DNA of 64,000 nt, from assembly GCF_009604455.1 (NCBI RefSeq), contig NZ_WEGL01000002.1, positions 992,001-1,056,000 on the forward strand, in the 5' to 3' direction. How positions within the stretch are numbered: the stretch's first letter is position 1; every line of letters starts with the position of its first letter. The DNA comes from Streptomyces sp. RB17. Lineage in GTDB: Bacteria; Actinomycetota; Actinomycetes; Streptomycetales; Streptomycetaceae. Below the pieces are notes generated by a model. That model was not told the DNA's origin and searched no databases. It saw only the letters and a program-made list of their open reading frames with translations. The position numbers were made by a program, and so were the translations under genes. Shown here piece by piece: positions 28,785 through 37,744 of the stretch.

Positions 28785-29621
28785 TCAGGCGTCCAGTGAG
28801 ACGTACAGTCGTGTGCCGCCCGGCCGGAAGCCGACCCTCTCGTACACGCGGCGGGAGCCCTCACCGGAGTACTCCAGCCACACGGACCGCGCGCCCCGGT
28901 CGAACAGGGTCCCGGCCAGGGCGGCGGTGACCGCGGCGGCGATGCCGCGTCCCCGATACGCCGGCAGCGTGCCCACGCCCGCCAGTTCCGCCGTGCCCTC
29001 GGCGGGTGCCGAGCAGAGCGCGCCGCCGGCGCAGCCTCCGCCGGGAGCGCGGACGAACCGGACGGCTCCGCCGCCCTCCTCGGTGCGTCGCAGCCGTGCC
29101 GCGCCTTCCGGGGAAGGCTCCCACTCGCCGCCGAAGGCCTCGGACAGCGTGATGTCGAGAGCGGTGTAGTCGGCCTCCGTGGCCGGGGCCGCCACCTCGA
29201 CCGGGCCCGCCGAGCCGTTTCCGGACCGGGGCACGGCCAGCGTCGCCGGCGTGCAGACCAGGTACTCGTGCACCGCCTCCGTGCGGAAGCCGGCCCGGCG
29301 CAGCGCGGGTTCGACGGCGGGGGTGGTGTCCGGGACGAACTCCAGCCGGGGCTTGAGCCCGCGCTCACGGAACGCGGCGATCAGGTCGGCGACGTCCCGG
29401 CCGGTGGGCTCGGCGCCGGGGAAGGGGGTGGCGTAGTTGACGTACGGGCTGGTCGTCGAGGGATCGAAACCGACGACGAATCCGCCGACTTCACGCGCCG
29501 CCGGACGGCGCAGGAGGTGGGCGACGGCAAAGCGCTGGACATCGGTGCGCACGATGAAGACCTCACGTTCGGTGGCACGGGAAACGAACCTCTGCGAGGA
29601 GGCGGGCGGGGTGCTGGACAC
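28785..29621 (-). CDS. GNAT-family N-acetyltransferase
   Basis: 278 residues. The C-terminal half is a GNAT domain with the acetyl-CoA motif GVGTLPAYRGRGIAAAV (V-x-x-x-x-R-G-x-G) and motif B SVWLEYSGEGSRRVYERVGF. The N-terminal half (VGGFVVGFDPSTTSPYVNYA, LKPRLEFVPDTTP) is a degenerate second GNAT-like domain found in several two-domain streptomycete proteins. Start is GTG 29621. Substrate unknown; monocistronic. Confidence 0.85.
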   Translation of the reverse strand: MSSTPPASSQRFVSRATEREVFIVRTDVQRFAVAHLLRRPAAREVGGFVVGFDPSTTSPYVNYATPFPGAEPTGRDVADLIAAFRERGLKPRLEFVPDTTPAVEPALRRAGFRTEAVHEYLVCTPATLAVPRSGNGSAGPVEVAAPATEADYTALDITLSEAFGGEWEPSPEGAARLRRTEEGGGAVRFVRAPGGGCAGGALCSAPAEGTAELAGVGTLPAYRGRGIAAAVTAALAGTLFDRGARSVWLEYSGEGSRRVYERVGFRPGGTRLYVSLDA

Positions 29622-29907
29622 CGCTTCGTCGGGCCGCCGTGAGGAGACGCGAAAGGTACTGCCGAGCGCTGGAGTCGGGCAGGCGGCTCAGTACCGGCGG
29701 CGGCCGCGGTGGGACGCCGGAACCATGGACCTCAGTCCTTCGAGACGAGTGGTCGGACGTGCTTGCGAACTCGCCGGATCCTGGCACAGCGTGGGAGCGG
29801 GTGACAAGCGGAGTTTTCTCCGGCGGTGTGTCGAGGTGCGAGGGCCCCGTTCGACGCTTGGACGAGGCGCTGCCCGCCTCGAAGAAACAGCCCGAACAGG
29901 AGACGAC

Positions 29908-30474
29908 ATGAAGATCCGAGCCCGTGTGGGCATGAGTGTCGACGGTTATGTCACCACGCCGACCGGGTGGCCCGCGCACACGGCCGACCCCGCTTTCGTG
30001 TCCGGCGAGAGCCACGGCATCCGGGAGTTCCTGGAAGGGTGCGAGGCCGCGGTGATGGGCCGCACCACCTTCGAGCCCGCGCTGACCAACGACCGCTGGC
30101 CCTGGCCGGACCTCGATGTCTTCGTGCTCGGCTCCCACCGCCCGGCCGGCACCCCCGGCCACGTCGTGACCGACAGTGATCCGGTGCGGCTGCTGGAGAA
30201 GATCCGCGCGGCCAACCGGGGTGGCGACGTCCACCTCGTCGGAGGGCCACGCACGATCCAGACCTTCCACGCCCTCGGCGCGCTCGACACGCTGGAGCTG
30301 GTCGTCGTACCGCTGCTGTTCGGGGGCGGCACGCAGCTGACGCCCGCGCTCGACCCGTCCCTCGGGCTCACCTTCCACAGCGAGCGCGCCCTGCCGGGCG
30401 GATCCGTGGAGATCGTCTACTCCTGCAAGGGCAGCCGCTCTTCCCTGCCGAGCAGTCCCGCGAGCCAGCACTGA
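29908..30474 (+). CDS. Dihydrofolate reductase-like (RibD C-terminal domain) protein
   Basis: 188 residues from ATG 29908 with CAGGAG upstream. Pattern of the RibD_C/DHFR-like family: MKIRARVGMSVDGYVTTP, CEAAVMGRTTFEPAL, DVFVLGSHRPAGTPGHVV, GDVHLVGGPRTIQTF, LVVVPLLFGGGTQLTP. It should bind NADPH; such stand-alone proteins are of unknown substrate. The preceding 286 bases hold no recognisable gene. Confidence 0.88.
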   Translation: MKIRARVGMSVDGYVTTPTGWPAHTADPAFVSGESHGIREFLEGCEAAVMGRTTFEPALTNDRWPWPDLDVFVLGSHRPAGTPGHVVTDSDPVRLLEKIRAANRGGDVHLVGGPRTIQTFHALGALDTLELVVVPLLFGGGTQLTPALDPSLGLTFHSERALPGGSVEIVYSCKGSRSSLPSSPASQH

Positions 30475-30558
30475 CCCCGGTGTTGCGGGCGGAGAGGGCA
30501 GGACTCGCACCTGCGTGGGCCCCCGACACCTTCCCGCGCGGCCTCCGGCCGTGGCGGC

Positions 30559-31359
30559 TCAGCGGCTCGGGCGCTGCGCGGCCACGATCGCGTTCACCGT
30601 CGGCTCGGCGCCGGCCAGCCGCTGCACCCGCTCGGCGAACCCCGGGAACTGCGACGCGACCTTGGTGAGGAAGCGCAGCTCGGGCGGCGCCACGTTGACC
30701 TCGGCGAGATCCCGTTCGATCGCCCGCGTCACGCCCTTGCAGACCTGCGCCGGCGAGACGGTGCGGACACCACCGGGCGTCGCCGAGCCGGTCTTCGCGA
30801 ACATGCCCAGATCGCGGACGAAACCCGGCTGGACGATCGAGACGCCCACGCCCGTGCCGTGCAGGTCCTGGCGGAAGGCCAGCGAGAAGCCGCGCAGCCC
30901 GAACTTCGTCGCGGTGTACAGGGACGACGACTTGGTCGCGGCCATGCCGGACAGCGACCCGACGAAGCAGATGTGGCCGCGCCCGGCGGCGACCATGCCG
31001 GGAGCGAGCAGCCGCGCGAGCATCGCCGGGGCCCGCAGGTTCACGGCCAGGGCCCGGTCGATCTGCTCCGGCGTGTAGTCGAGGAGGTCGCCGCTGGAGG
31101 GCAGGGCCGCGTTGGCGATCAGGACGTCCGTGTCGGCGGCCTCCTCGGCGAGCCGCCGCACATCGCCCGGGTCGGCCAGATTGGCGGCGATCGTGCGGGC
31201 GCCGTACCGGTCCGCGAGGGGTTCGAGCGCCTCGAGCCGACGGCCGGTGAGCACGAGACGCGCGCCGCGGGCGGACAGCTCGGCGGCGAGCGCGCCGCCG
31301 ATGCCGCCGGTGACACCGGTGAGCAGAACGGTTGACCCGGCAATGTGCACTTCGACCAT
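30559..31359 (-). CDS. Short-chain dehydrogenase/reductase
   Basis: 266 residues. Cofactor loop TGVTGGIGGALA (TGxxxGxG), LVLTGRRLE after the second strand (Arg favours NADP), NAA motif in LIANAALPSS, catalytic Ser in FVGSLSGMAA and YTATK (Tyr-x-x-x-Lys). Start ATG at 31359 follows the palindromic operator shared with the divergent TetR gene. Probably a reductase of a lipid-like or xenobiotic carbonyl compound; substrate unknown. Confidence 0.92.
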   Translation of the reverse strand: MVEVHIAGSTVLLTGVTGGIGGALAAELSARGARLVLTGRRLEALEPLADRYGARTIAANLADPGDVRRLAEEAADTDVLIANAALPSSGDLLDYTPEQIDRALAVNLRAPAMLARLLAPGMVAAGRGHICFVGSLSGMAATKSSSLYTATKFGLRGFSLAFRQDLHGTGVGVSIVQPGFVRDLGMFAKTGSATPGGVRTVSPAQVCKGVTRAIERDLAEVNVAPPELRFLTKVASQFPGFAERVQRLAGAEPTVNAIVAAQRPSR

Positions 31360-31370
31360 CCTCCAGTTCC

Positions 31371-31388
31371 TGTTCGTTCGAACGAACA
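31371..31388. promoter_or_regulatory. Perfect 18-bp palindromic operator between SDR and tetR
   Basis: TGTTCGTTCGAACGAACA is a perfect palindrome located 12 bases upstream of the SDR start and 54 bases upstream of the TetR start. It is the obvious binding site for the divergently encoded TetR protein. Confidence 0.85.
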
Positions 31389-31441
31389 ATAGGGAGGTCG
31401 AGCACACCTGTCCACAGGCGAGGGCACCCCGTGATGGAAGA

Positions 31442-32077
31442 ATGCACGCCATGTCGCCCGCCGCCGTGTCGCCCGCCGCTCCCTCCGCCCCGATGCGCCA
31501 GCGCATCATCACCGCCGTCCTGCGGATCATCGGCGAGGACGGAGTCGCGGCGGTCACGAACCGGCGCATCGCCAAGGAGGCGGGGGTGTCCCTCGGTTCG
31601 GTCACCTACCACTTCGAGACCCAGCACGAGCTGCTGCGGGAGAGCCTGCTGCACTTCGTGCGCGAGGAGGCACGGCACTTCACCGAACTGGCCGACCAGT
31701 GCCGGACGGAGGGCCTGGACGTCGAGGACGCGGCGTCGCTGGCCGGCCAGGTGGCCTGCGGCTCGGCGCTGGACAGCGCCCATCTGGCGCCCTTCGAGCT
31801 GTACCTCCAGGCCGGGCGTGACGAGCGTCTGCGCGAGTCGGCGGCCGAGGCCTTCCGGGCCTACGATCTGCTGGCCGCCCGGATCCTCACCGCGCTGGGC
31901 GTGCCCGACGCGGAACGCCTGGCCGCCACGACGGTCGCCCTGGTGATGGGCCTGCAACTGCGGCGGCTGGCCACGGGCAGCCCGGCGGACGACCTGGTCG
32001 ACGCCCTCCTGCTGCTCGTGCGCGGGTCCGCCGGCCGGTCGTCCACGGCCGCTTCGGGAGAGCCGGCGGAGCAGTAG
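31442..32077 (+). CDS. TetR-family transcriptional regulator (SDR partner)
   Basis: 211 residues if read from ATG 31442, 208 from ATG 31451. HTH: RQRIITAVLRIIGEDG, then NRRIAKEAGVSLGSVTYHF and ETQHELLRESLLHFV. The C-terminal ligand domain is generic (HLAPFELYLQAGRDERLRE). Adjacent operator and divergent SDR make it the likely repressor of both genes. Ligand unknown. Confidence 0.9.
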   Translation: MHAMSPAAVSPAAPSAPMRQRIITAVLRIIGEDGVAAVTNRRIAKEAGVSLGSVTYHFETQHELLRESLLHFVREEARHFTELADQCRTEGLDVEDAASLAGQVACGSALDSAHLAPFELYLQAGRDERLRESAAEAFRAYDLLAARILTALGVPDAERLAATTVALVMGLQLRRLATGSPADDLVDALLLLVRGSAGRSSTAASGEPAEQ

Positions 32078-32142
32078 GGAGCCGGTCGCCGGTCGCACCA
32101 CACCGTGGCCGCGCCGGCGCCCTCGGAAGCGCGCGGTGTCGC

Positions 32143-34209
32143 CTACACGGCCCGGGCGATCAGCAGGGCGACGTCGTCGTGGTCGTCGGGGTGGCGCAGG
32201 CCGTGCAGCAGGACGTCGCAGGTCTCCTCCAGTGGCCGGCGCGGCTCGTCGAGGAGGTCCAGCAGGGCGTTCAGCCGGTCGTCGATCGCGTGCTGACGGG
32301 TCTCCACGAGCCCGTCGGTGTAGAGGACCAGCACATCGTCGGGGTGCAGGGCGACCGACGTGGTCTCGAACCGGACGCCGCCGACGCCGAGCGGCGCGGC
32401 GGCCGGCAGCTCCAGGAGCCGAGGCGCGTCGCCGGGCCGCGCGAGGGCGGGCGGCATGTGTCCGGCGTTGGCGACGCAGCACTGCCCGGTACCGGGGTCG
32501 TACACCGCGTACAGGCAGGTGACGATGTAGTGCTCCAGATCGCAGGTGATCTTGTCGAGGTGCTGGAGCACCGCGCCGGGGTCGAGGTCGAGATCGGCGT
32601 ACGCACAGGTGGCGGTGCGCAGCCGGCCCATGGTGGCGGCCGCGTCGATCCCGTTGCCCATGACGTCACCCACCACCAGGGCGGTCTTCTCGCCGGTCAG
32701 CGGGATGACGTCGTACCAGTCGCCGCCGACCTCGCTGGTGGCCTGCGCGGGCTGGTAGCGGGAGGCGAGCTCCAGGCCCGGGTGGTGCGCCGCGTGCTCG
32801 GGCAGCAGGCTGCGCTGCAGGGTGAGGGCGGTGTTGCGGACGCTCTGGAACCAGCGGGCGTTGTCGATGGCCACGGCGGCCCGGCCGGCGAGCTCGGCGG
32901 CCAGGACGACGTCGTCGTCGTCGAACGGCGCCGGATTGCGGGTCCGCTTGAGATCGAGGACGCCGAGCACCTCGCCGTGGGCGATCAGCGGCACGGCGAG
33001 ATACGAGTGGACACCGGCCTCGGCGAGCAGGGCGCCGGCCTCGGCGTCCCGGGCGATGCGCGGCAGGTCGTGCGGCCCGACGCGACGCACCAGCACCGGT
33101 CGTCCGGTGTGGACGCACAGGGTGACCAGGCGGTCCCCCTCGTAGCAGGCGACGTTGCCCGGAGGGTCGGCGGCGCGTACCGCGACCGTGGGATGAGCCG
33201 CCTTCAGGGCGAGGGCGCGGAACAGCTCCGGGCCGTTGTCCGGCCGGCGCATACGACGGCAGGCCAGGGCGGAGTCGAGGACGTCCACGGCGACCACGTC
33301 GGCCAGCGCCGGCGCAGCGATCTCCGCCAGCTCATGAGCGGTCTGCTCCACGTCCAGCGCGGTGCCGACCCGCGCGGAGGCGTCCGCGATGAGGGCCAGA
33401 CGCCGCCGCGCCCGGTCGGCCTCGGCCGCCGCGCGGTGCCGCTCGGTGACGTCCACGACCGACACGGCCGCGCCCAGCACCCGGCCGCCGGGATCCTCCA
33501 GCCGGTAGAAGGACAGCGACCAGGCGTGCTCCTGGCCGGTCTCGGCCGGCGAACGGCCGACGTGGTACTGGTCCAGCAGGGACGTGCCGGTGGTGAGCAC
33601 CTGTCGCAGGGCGGACTCGACGGTGTCGATGTCGGGGAAGGGCAGGGTCTCCCTCAGATGGCGGCCGATGTGGTCCTCGGCGGGAGTGCCGTCGATCCGT
33701 TCCAGCGCCGGATTGACCAGGAGATACCGCAGATCCGGGTCCAGCAGGGCCAGGCCGATGGGGGACTGGCTGATCAGCCGCTCGCACAGGGCCAGGTCGG
33801 TCTCGACACGCTGGAGCAGGGTGTGGTCGGCCGCGATGCCCAGGGCGTAGACGTCCCCGAGGTCGTCCAGCAGCCGCATGGTCCGGAACTCGGTCAGGCG
33901 GCTGCTGCCGTCCTTGTGCCGGATCGGAAAGGCACCGGCCCAGCCCCGGCCGGTCTCCAGCACCTCGGTGAACAGACTCACCACGGCCTCCAGATGCTCC
34001 GGCTGCACCAGCAGGCGCGCCGCGGGCTTGCCGAGGGCCTCCTGCGAGGAGTAGCCGAAGAGTTCCTCGGCCTGCGGGGTCCAGAAGACGATGCGGCCAC
34101 GGGTGTCCAGGGCCACCGCGGCCACGCTCAGCACGTCCAGCAGGCCCGTCGGCCGGGGCGCCTCGTCGTCGTGTTCGTCGTGGCCGGCTTCCAAGGAGTC
34201 GGCTGTCAT
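32143..34209 (-). CDS. PAS-PAS-GAF-SpoIIE Ser/Thr phosphatase
   Basis: 688 residues. PAS 1 about 25-130 (ALDTRGRIVFWTPQAEELFG), PAS 2 about 145-265 (LLDPDLRYLLVNPALERIDG), GAF about 275-450 (LAEAGVHSYLAVPLIAHGE), then the PP2C/SpoIIE domain about 470-685 with LQRSLLP, SEVGGDWYDVIPL (metal Asp), VVGDVMGNGIDAA, LYTDGLVETR and HDDVALLIARAV. All metal-binding Asp/Gly motifs are intact. No transmembrane helix, so a cytoplasmic sensor phosphatase, probably acting on an STAS-domain anti-anti-sigma factor. It is divergent from a related protein with an added kinase-like domain. Confidence 0.95.
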   Translation of the reverse strand: MTADSLEAGHDEHDDEAPRPTGLLDVLSVAAVALDTRGRIVFWTPQAEELFGYSSQEALGKPAARLLVQPEHLEAVVSLFTEVLETGRGWAGAFPIRHKDGSSRLTEFRTMRLLDDLGDVYALGIAADHTLLQRVETDLALCERLISQSPIGLALLDPDLRYLLVNPALERIDGTPAEDHIGRHLRETLPFPDIDTVESALRQVLTTGTSLLDQYHVGRSPAETGQEHAWSLSFYRLEDPGGRVLGAAVSVVDVTERHRAAAEADRARRRLALIADASARVGTALDVEQTAHELAEIAAPALADVVAVDVLDSALACRRMRRPDNGPELFRALALKAAHPTVAVRAADPPGNVACYEGDRLVTLCVHTGRPVLVRRVGPHDLPRIARDAEAGALLAEAGVHSYLAVPLIAHGEVLGVLDLKRTRNPAPFDDDDVVLAAELAGRAAVAIDNARWFQSVRNTALTLQRSLLPEHAAHHPGLELASRYQPAQATSEVGGDWYDVIPLTGEKTALVVGDVMGNGIDAAATMGRLRTATCAYADLDLDPGAVLQHLDKITCDLEHYIVTCLYAVYDPGTGQCCVANAGHMPPALARPGDAPRLLELPAAAPLGVGGVRFETTSVALHPDDVLVLYTDGLVETRQHAIDDRLNALLDLLDEPRRPLEETCDVLLHGLRHPDDHDDVALLIARAV

Positions 34210-34380
34210 GCCGGTTCACCTCCACCCGCCGGTCGGGCGCGCGGACGCTGACGGCCGGTGCTTCCATGGTCCCTCCGGCCTCGGCCCCGCCCAACCGCAC
34301 TGGACCGGACCCCGCATCTCCCGCTGTATCCCCGCACATCCTCGGCCAAACAAGCTCATAGTGGTGTATGGGTGGAACTG

Positions 34381-36879
34381 ATGGAATCTGCGCCAGAGGG
34401 CTTCGCCGCAGCGACACCGCGGGGACCGGCACATGTCTTCGACGCGTCCACGGACGCGGCTGCGGTGATATCGGAACACGGCGTCGTGATCGGCTGGACG
34501 CGGAGCGCCGAGGCATTGCTCGGCCACGCGGCACGGGACGTCGTGGGCGCCTCCGTCGCGCGGCTGCTGGCCAGGCCCGAGGACCCCGTACGGCTCGCCG
34601 GTGTCGTGGAACGGTGCCGCGCCGGCAACGGCTGGAGCGGGCAGATCGCCGTACGGCACCGTGACGGCCGCAGCCTCGACATCCAGCTGCGCGTCTCGGC
34701 CCCGTTCCGCATCGGCGACACCGAGTGCTTCCTGGTGTCCGCCCGGGAGGAGCGCCGGCGGTGGACCATGGGCCAGTGGGTGCTGGACGGGTTCCTGACC
34801 CGCGCGCCGGTCGGCATGGCCGTCCTGGACACCGAGCTGCGCTACGTCTGGGTGAACGACACCCTGGAAGGGTTCGGCGGAGTCCCCCGCGACGAGCGGC
34901 TCGGCCGGCGGCTGAGCGAACTGCTGCCCGGGCTGCAGGCGGAGGCCCTGGAGAGCCTGATGCGCAAGGTGCTCGCGACGGGCCTGCCGGTGACCGACTA
35001 CGAGTACACGGGCTGGAGCTGGGCCGACCCGCACCGCCAGCACGCCTACGCGACCTCGTTCTTCCCCCTGGTCGACGCCGACGACTCCATCACCGGCGTC
35101 TGCTACATGGTGCAGGACGTCACCGAGCGGTGGAACGCCCGGCAGCTGCTGACCATGGTCAACGAAGCCGGCACCAGCATCGGCACGACGCTCGACGTGA
35201 TGCGGACCGCCCAGGAACTCGCCGACTTCGCCGTCCCCCGCTTCGCCGACTTCGTCATCGTCGACCTGCTGGAACCCGTGCTCAGCACCGAGGGTCACGG
35301 GGCATGGCTGACCGACGCGGGGCCCGCCCTCGCCAGGCCGGTGATGCGCCGGGCGGCACTGCGTTCGGTGCGGGAGGGCGCCCCCGAGGCGGTCGTCGGG
35401 ATCGGCGGGCGCGTCGACTTCCTTCCGCCGCCGCACGACGCGCACCTCATCCTCGACGGCGAGCCTCTGCTCATCCCGGCCCTCGACTCGGCCGACGAGC
35501 TGTGGGTCGCCCGGGACGCCGAGCGCGTGGAACGCATCCGCGACTACGGCCTGCACTCGCTCATCGCCGTGCCGATGCGGGCCCGGAACACCGCCCTCGG
35601 CCTCGCCACGTTCGCCCGGTCGCTCAACCCCGTCGCCTTCGGGCCCGACGACGTCCTGCTGGCCCGGGAACTGGTGGCACGCGCCGCGGTGTGCGTCGAC
35701 AACGCCCGCCGCTACACCCGGGAGCACGCGGCGGCGGTCACCCTGCAGCGCAGCCTGCTGCCACCCGCCCTGACCGGCGGCACCGCACTGGAGGTTGCCT
35801 CCTCCTATCTGCCGGCGGACCCCTCCGGCGGCGTCGGCGGCGACTGGTTCGACGTGATCCCGCTGTCCGGCGCACGGGTGGGCCTGGTCATCGGCGATGT
35901 GGTGGGCCACGGCATCTCCGCGGCGGCGAGCATGGGCCGGCTGCGCACCGCGGTGCAGACCCTCGCGGCCATGGAGATGCCGCCCGACGACCTGCTCGCC
36001 CATCTCGACGACCTCGTGCTCCGGCTGAGCGACGAGGAGGCGGCCGCCGGCACGGCCGCCCGCAGCACCTTCATCGGCGCGACCTGCCTGTACGCCGTCT
36101 ACGACCCGGTCGGCAGACGGTGTGCGATGGCCCGGGCCGGTCATCCGCCGCCCGTCGTGGTGGCACCGGACGGGCACACCTACTTCCCGGAGATCCCCGC
36201 CGGACCCCCGCTCGGTCTCGGTGGCATGGCCTTCGAGGCCGCCGAGATCGAACTGGCCGAGGACAGCCTCTTCGGCCTCTACACCAACGGTCTCATCGTG
36301 GGCTGCGACCACGACGTGGAGCGGGGCATGTCCCGGCTCGGAGAGGTCCTCGCCGACCCCGGGGACGACCTGGACGCGCTGTGCGCGTCCGTTCTGCGGC
36401 AGCTCGTGCCCGTGCCCCAGCCCGACGACATCGCCCTGCTCCTGACCCGCACCCACACCCTGGGAGCCGACCAGGTCGCCTCCTGGGACGTCCCCCCCGA
36501 CCCGGCGGCCGTCGCCACGCTCCGCACTCTCGCCACCCGCCGGGTCGAGGAGTGGGGCCTCGGAGAACTGGCCATGACGACCGAACTCGTCGTGAGCGAA
36601 CTCGTCACCAACGCCATCCGCTACGCCGCGACGCCCATCCGGCTACGGCTCCTCCGCGACGCCCGCCTCACCTGCGAGGTCTTCGACGCCAGCAGTACGG
36701 CCCCCCGGCTCAGGCATGCCAGGAGCACGGACGAAGGGGGCCGCGGGCTCTTCCTGGTGGCCCAGCTCTGCCAGCGCTGGGGCGCCCGGTACACCGGCGA
36801 GGGGAAGATCATCTGGGCCGACCAGGAGATCCCCCCGAACCCGGATTTGCCTTCGAGCGGACTCCAGCAGCCAGACTGA
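34381..36879 (+). CDS. PAS-PAS-GAF-SpoIIE-HATPase sensor phosphatase/anti-sigma kinase
   Basis: 832 residues. PAS 1 about 20-120 (VISEHGVVIGWTRSAEALLG), PAS 2 about 135-250 (AVLDTELRYVWVNDTLEGFG), GAF about 265-430, SpoIIE about 455-680 (LQRSLLP, GGVGGDWFDVIPL, VIGDVVGHGISAA) and a C-terminal HATPase_c domain about 690-825 (TTELVVSELVTNAIRYA, EGGRGLFLVAQLCQRWG). The HATPase half is the RsbW/SpoIIAB anti-sigma-kinase type. So one chain carries both the phosphatase and the kinase of a partner-switching circuit. In the phosphatase a motif reads LYTNGLIV where LYTDGL is usual, replacing one metal Asp with Asn. ATG 34381 chosen; GTG 34372 is possible. Confidence 0.93.
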   Translation: MESAPEGFAAATPRGPAHVFDASTDAAAVISEHGVVIGWTRSAEALLGHAARDVVGASVARLLARPEDPVRLAGVVERCRAGNGWSGQIAVRHRDGRSLDIQLRVSAPFRIGDTECFLVSAREERRRWTMGQWVLDGFLTRAPVGMAVLDTELRYVWVNDTLEGFGGVPRDERLGRRLSELLPGLQAEALESLMRKVLATGLPVTDYEYTGWSWADPHRQHAYATSFFPLVDADDSITGVCYMVQDVTERWNARQLLTMVNEAGTSIGTTLDVMRTAQELADFAVPRFADFVIVDLLEPVLSTEGHGAWLTDAGPALARPVMRRAALRSVREGAPEAVVGIGGRVDFLPPPHDAHLILDGEPLLIPALDSADELWVARDAERVERIRDYGLHSLIAVPMRARNTALGLATFARSLNPVAFGPDDVLLARELVARAAVCVDNARRYTREHAAAVTLQRSLLPPALTGGTALEVASSYLPADPSGGVGGDWFDVIPLSGARVGLVIGDVVGHGISAAASMGRLRTAVQTLAAMEMPPDDLLAHLDDLVLRLSDEEAAAGTAARSTFIGATCLYAVYDPVGRRCAMARAGHPPPVVVAPDGHTYFPEIPAGPPLGLGGMAFEAAEIELAEDSLFGLYTNGLIVGCDHDVERGMSRLGEVLADPGDDLDALCASVLRQLVPVPQPDDIALLLTRTHTLGADQVASWDVPPDPAAVATLRTLATRRVEEWGLGELAMTTELVVSELVTNAIRYAATPIRLRLLRDARLTCEVFDASSTAPRLRHARSTDEGGRGLFLVAQLCQRWGARYTGEGKIIWADQEIPPNPDLPSSGLQQPD

Positions 36880-36926
36880 CCGTGACGACGATCCGTCCCG
36901 AGGACAGAGCAGAACGGCGGCAGCAG

Positions 36927-37733
36927 ATGGCAGCGACACACACGGCGGGGCATCCACTGCCGTACGACACCTACCGCGAGGCCGTCGCCCGCGAGACCCT
37001 GCGCTTCTGCGAGGTGGTCAGGGGCGTCGACCCGGCGACCCCCGTGCCCTCCTGCCCCGACTGGACCCTGGCCGACCTCACCCGGCACGTCGGGGCGCTG
37101 CAGCGCTGGTTCTGCACCCTGCTGACAGGGCTGGTGCAGGAGCCTCCCCGCAGCCGCGACGTCGAGTTGGGGCTGCCGGAGAACGTGCGGGACCACCCCG
37201 ACTGGGTGGCGGCAGGGGTGCCCGGCGTGGCGGCCGTCCTGCGCGACACGGATCCCGAGGCACCGATGTGGGTGTGGGGCGAGGACCCGCACGCGCGGTT
37301 CTGGGCCCGCCGGATGCTGTTCGAGACGCTGGTGCACCGGGTGGACGCGGAGCACGCCGTCGGCCTGACCTCGGACATCGCCCCCGTGCTCGCGGCGGAC
37401 GGCGTGGACGAGTTCCTCGTCAACCTGCCCTACGCGGGCCTCTTCGCCCCCGGTGTGACGAAGCTGCGCGGCGACGGAGAGACCCTCGCGTTCCGCACCA
37501 CGGGCGTCGACGGCGACCCCGGTGAGGAGTGGCGGATGCGGCTGGACCCGGACGGATTCCGCCCGATCGGCCCCGAGGGCGAGAACCCCGGGCCGGTCAC
37601 GGCGGCGGTGCGCGGGCAGGCGGCTGACCTGCTGCTCCTCCTCTACGGGCGGCGGTCGTACCAGGATTCCCGCTTCGAGGTCTCGGGACCCGCCGCCGTC
37701 CTCGACAACTGGTTCGCCCACACCGCCTTCTGA
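36927..37733 (+). CDS. Mycothiol-dependent maleylpyruvate isomerase-family protein
   Basis: 268 residues from ATG 36927 (a GTG at 36882 is also in frame). N-terminal DinB-like four-helix bundle with VPSCPDWTLADLTRHVGALQ (first metal His), FETLVHRVDAEHAVG (metal His and Glu) and a C-terminal SCP2/MDMPI-type domain (VTAAVRGQAADLLLLLYGRR). This fold binds a metal and often uses mycothiol as cofactor. It begins 47 bases after the SpoIIE-HATPase gene on the same strand, so co-transcription is likely. Substrate unknown. Confidence 0.87.
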   Translation: MAATHTAGHPLPYDTYREAVARETLRFCEVVRGVDPATPVPSCPDWTLADLTRHVGALQRWFCTLLTGLVQEPPRSRDVELGLPENVRDHPDWVAAGVPGVAAVLRDTDPEAPMWVWGEDPHARFWARRMLFETLVHRVDAEHAVGLTSDIAPVLAADGVDEFLVNLPYAGLFAPGVTKLRGDGETLAFRTTGVDGDPGEEWRMRLDPDGFRPIGPEGENPGPVTAAVRGQAADLLLLLYGRRSYQDSRFEVSGPAAVLDNWFAHTAF

Positions 37734-37744
37734 CCCGCCCGCGC

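Noticed and set aside
34725..37733. 1002-residue plus-strand frame spanning two genes in the wrong frame
   Set aside because: Its first two thirds are an Arg/Gly-rich shadow of the SpoIIE-HATPase gene; only the end is real, and it is annotated from 36927.
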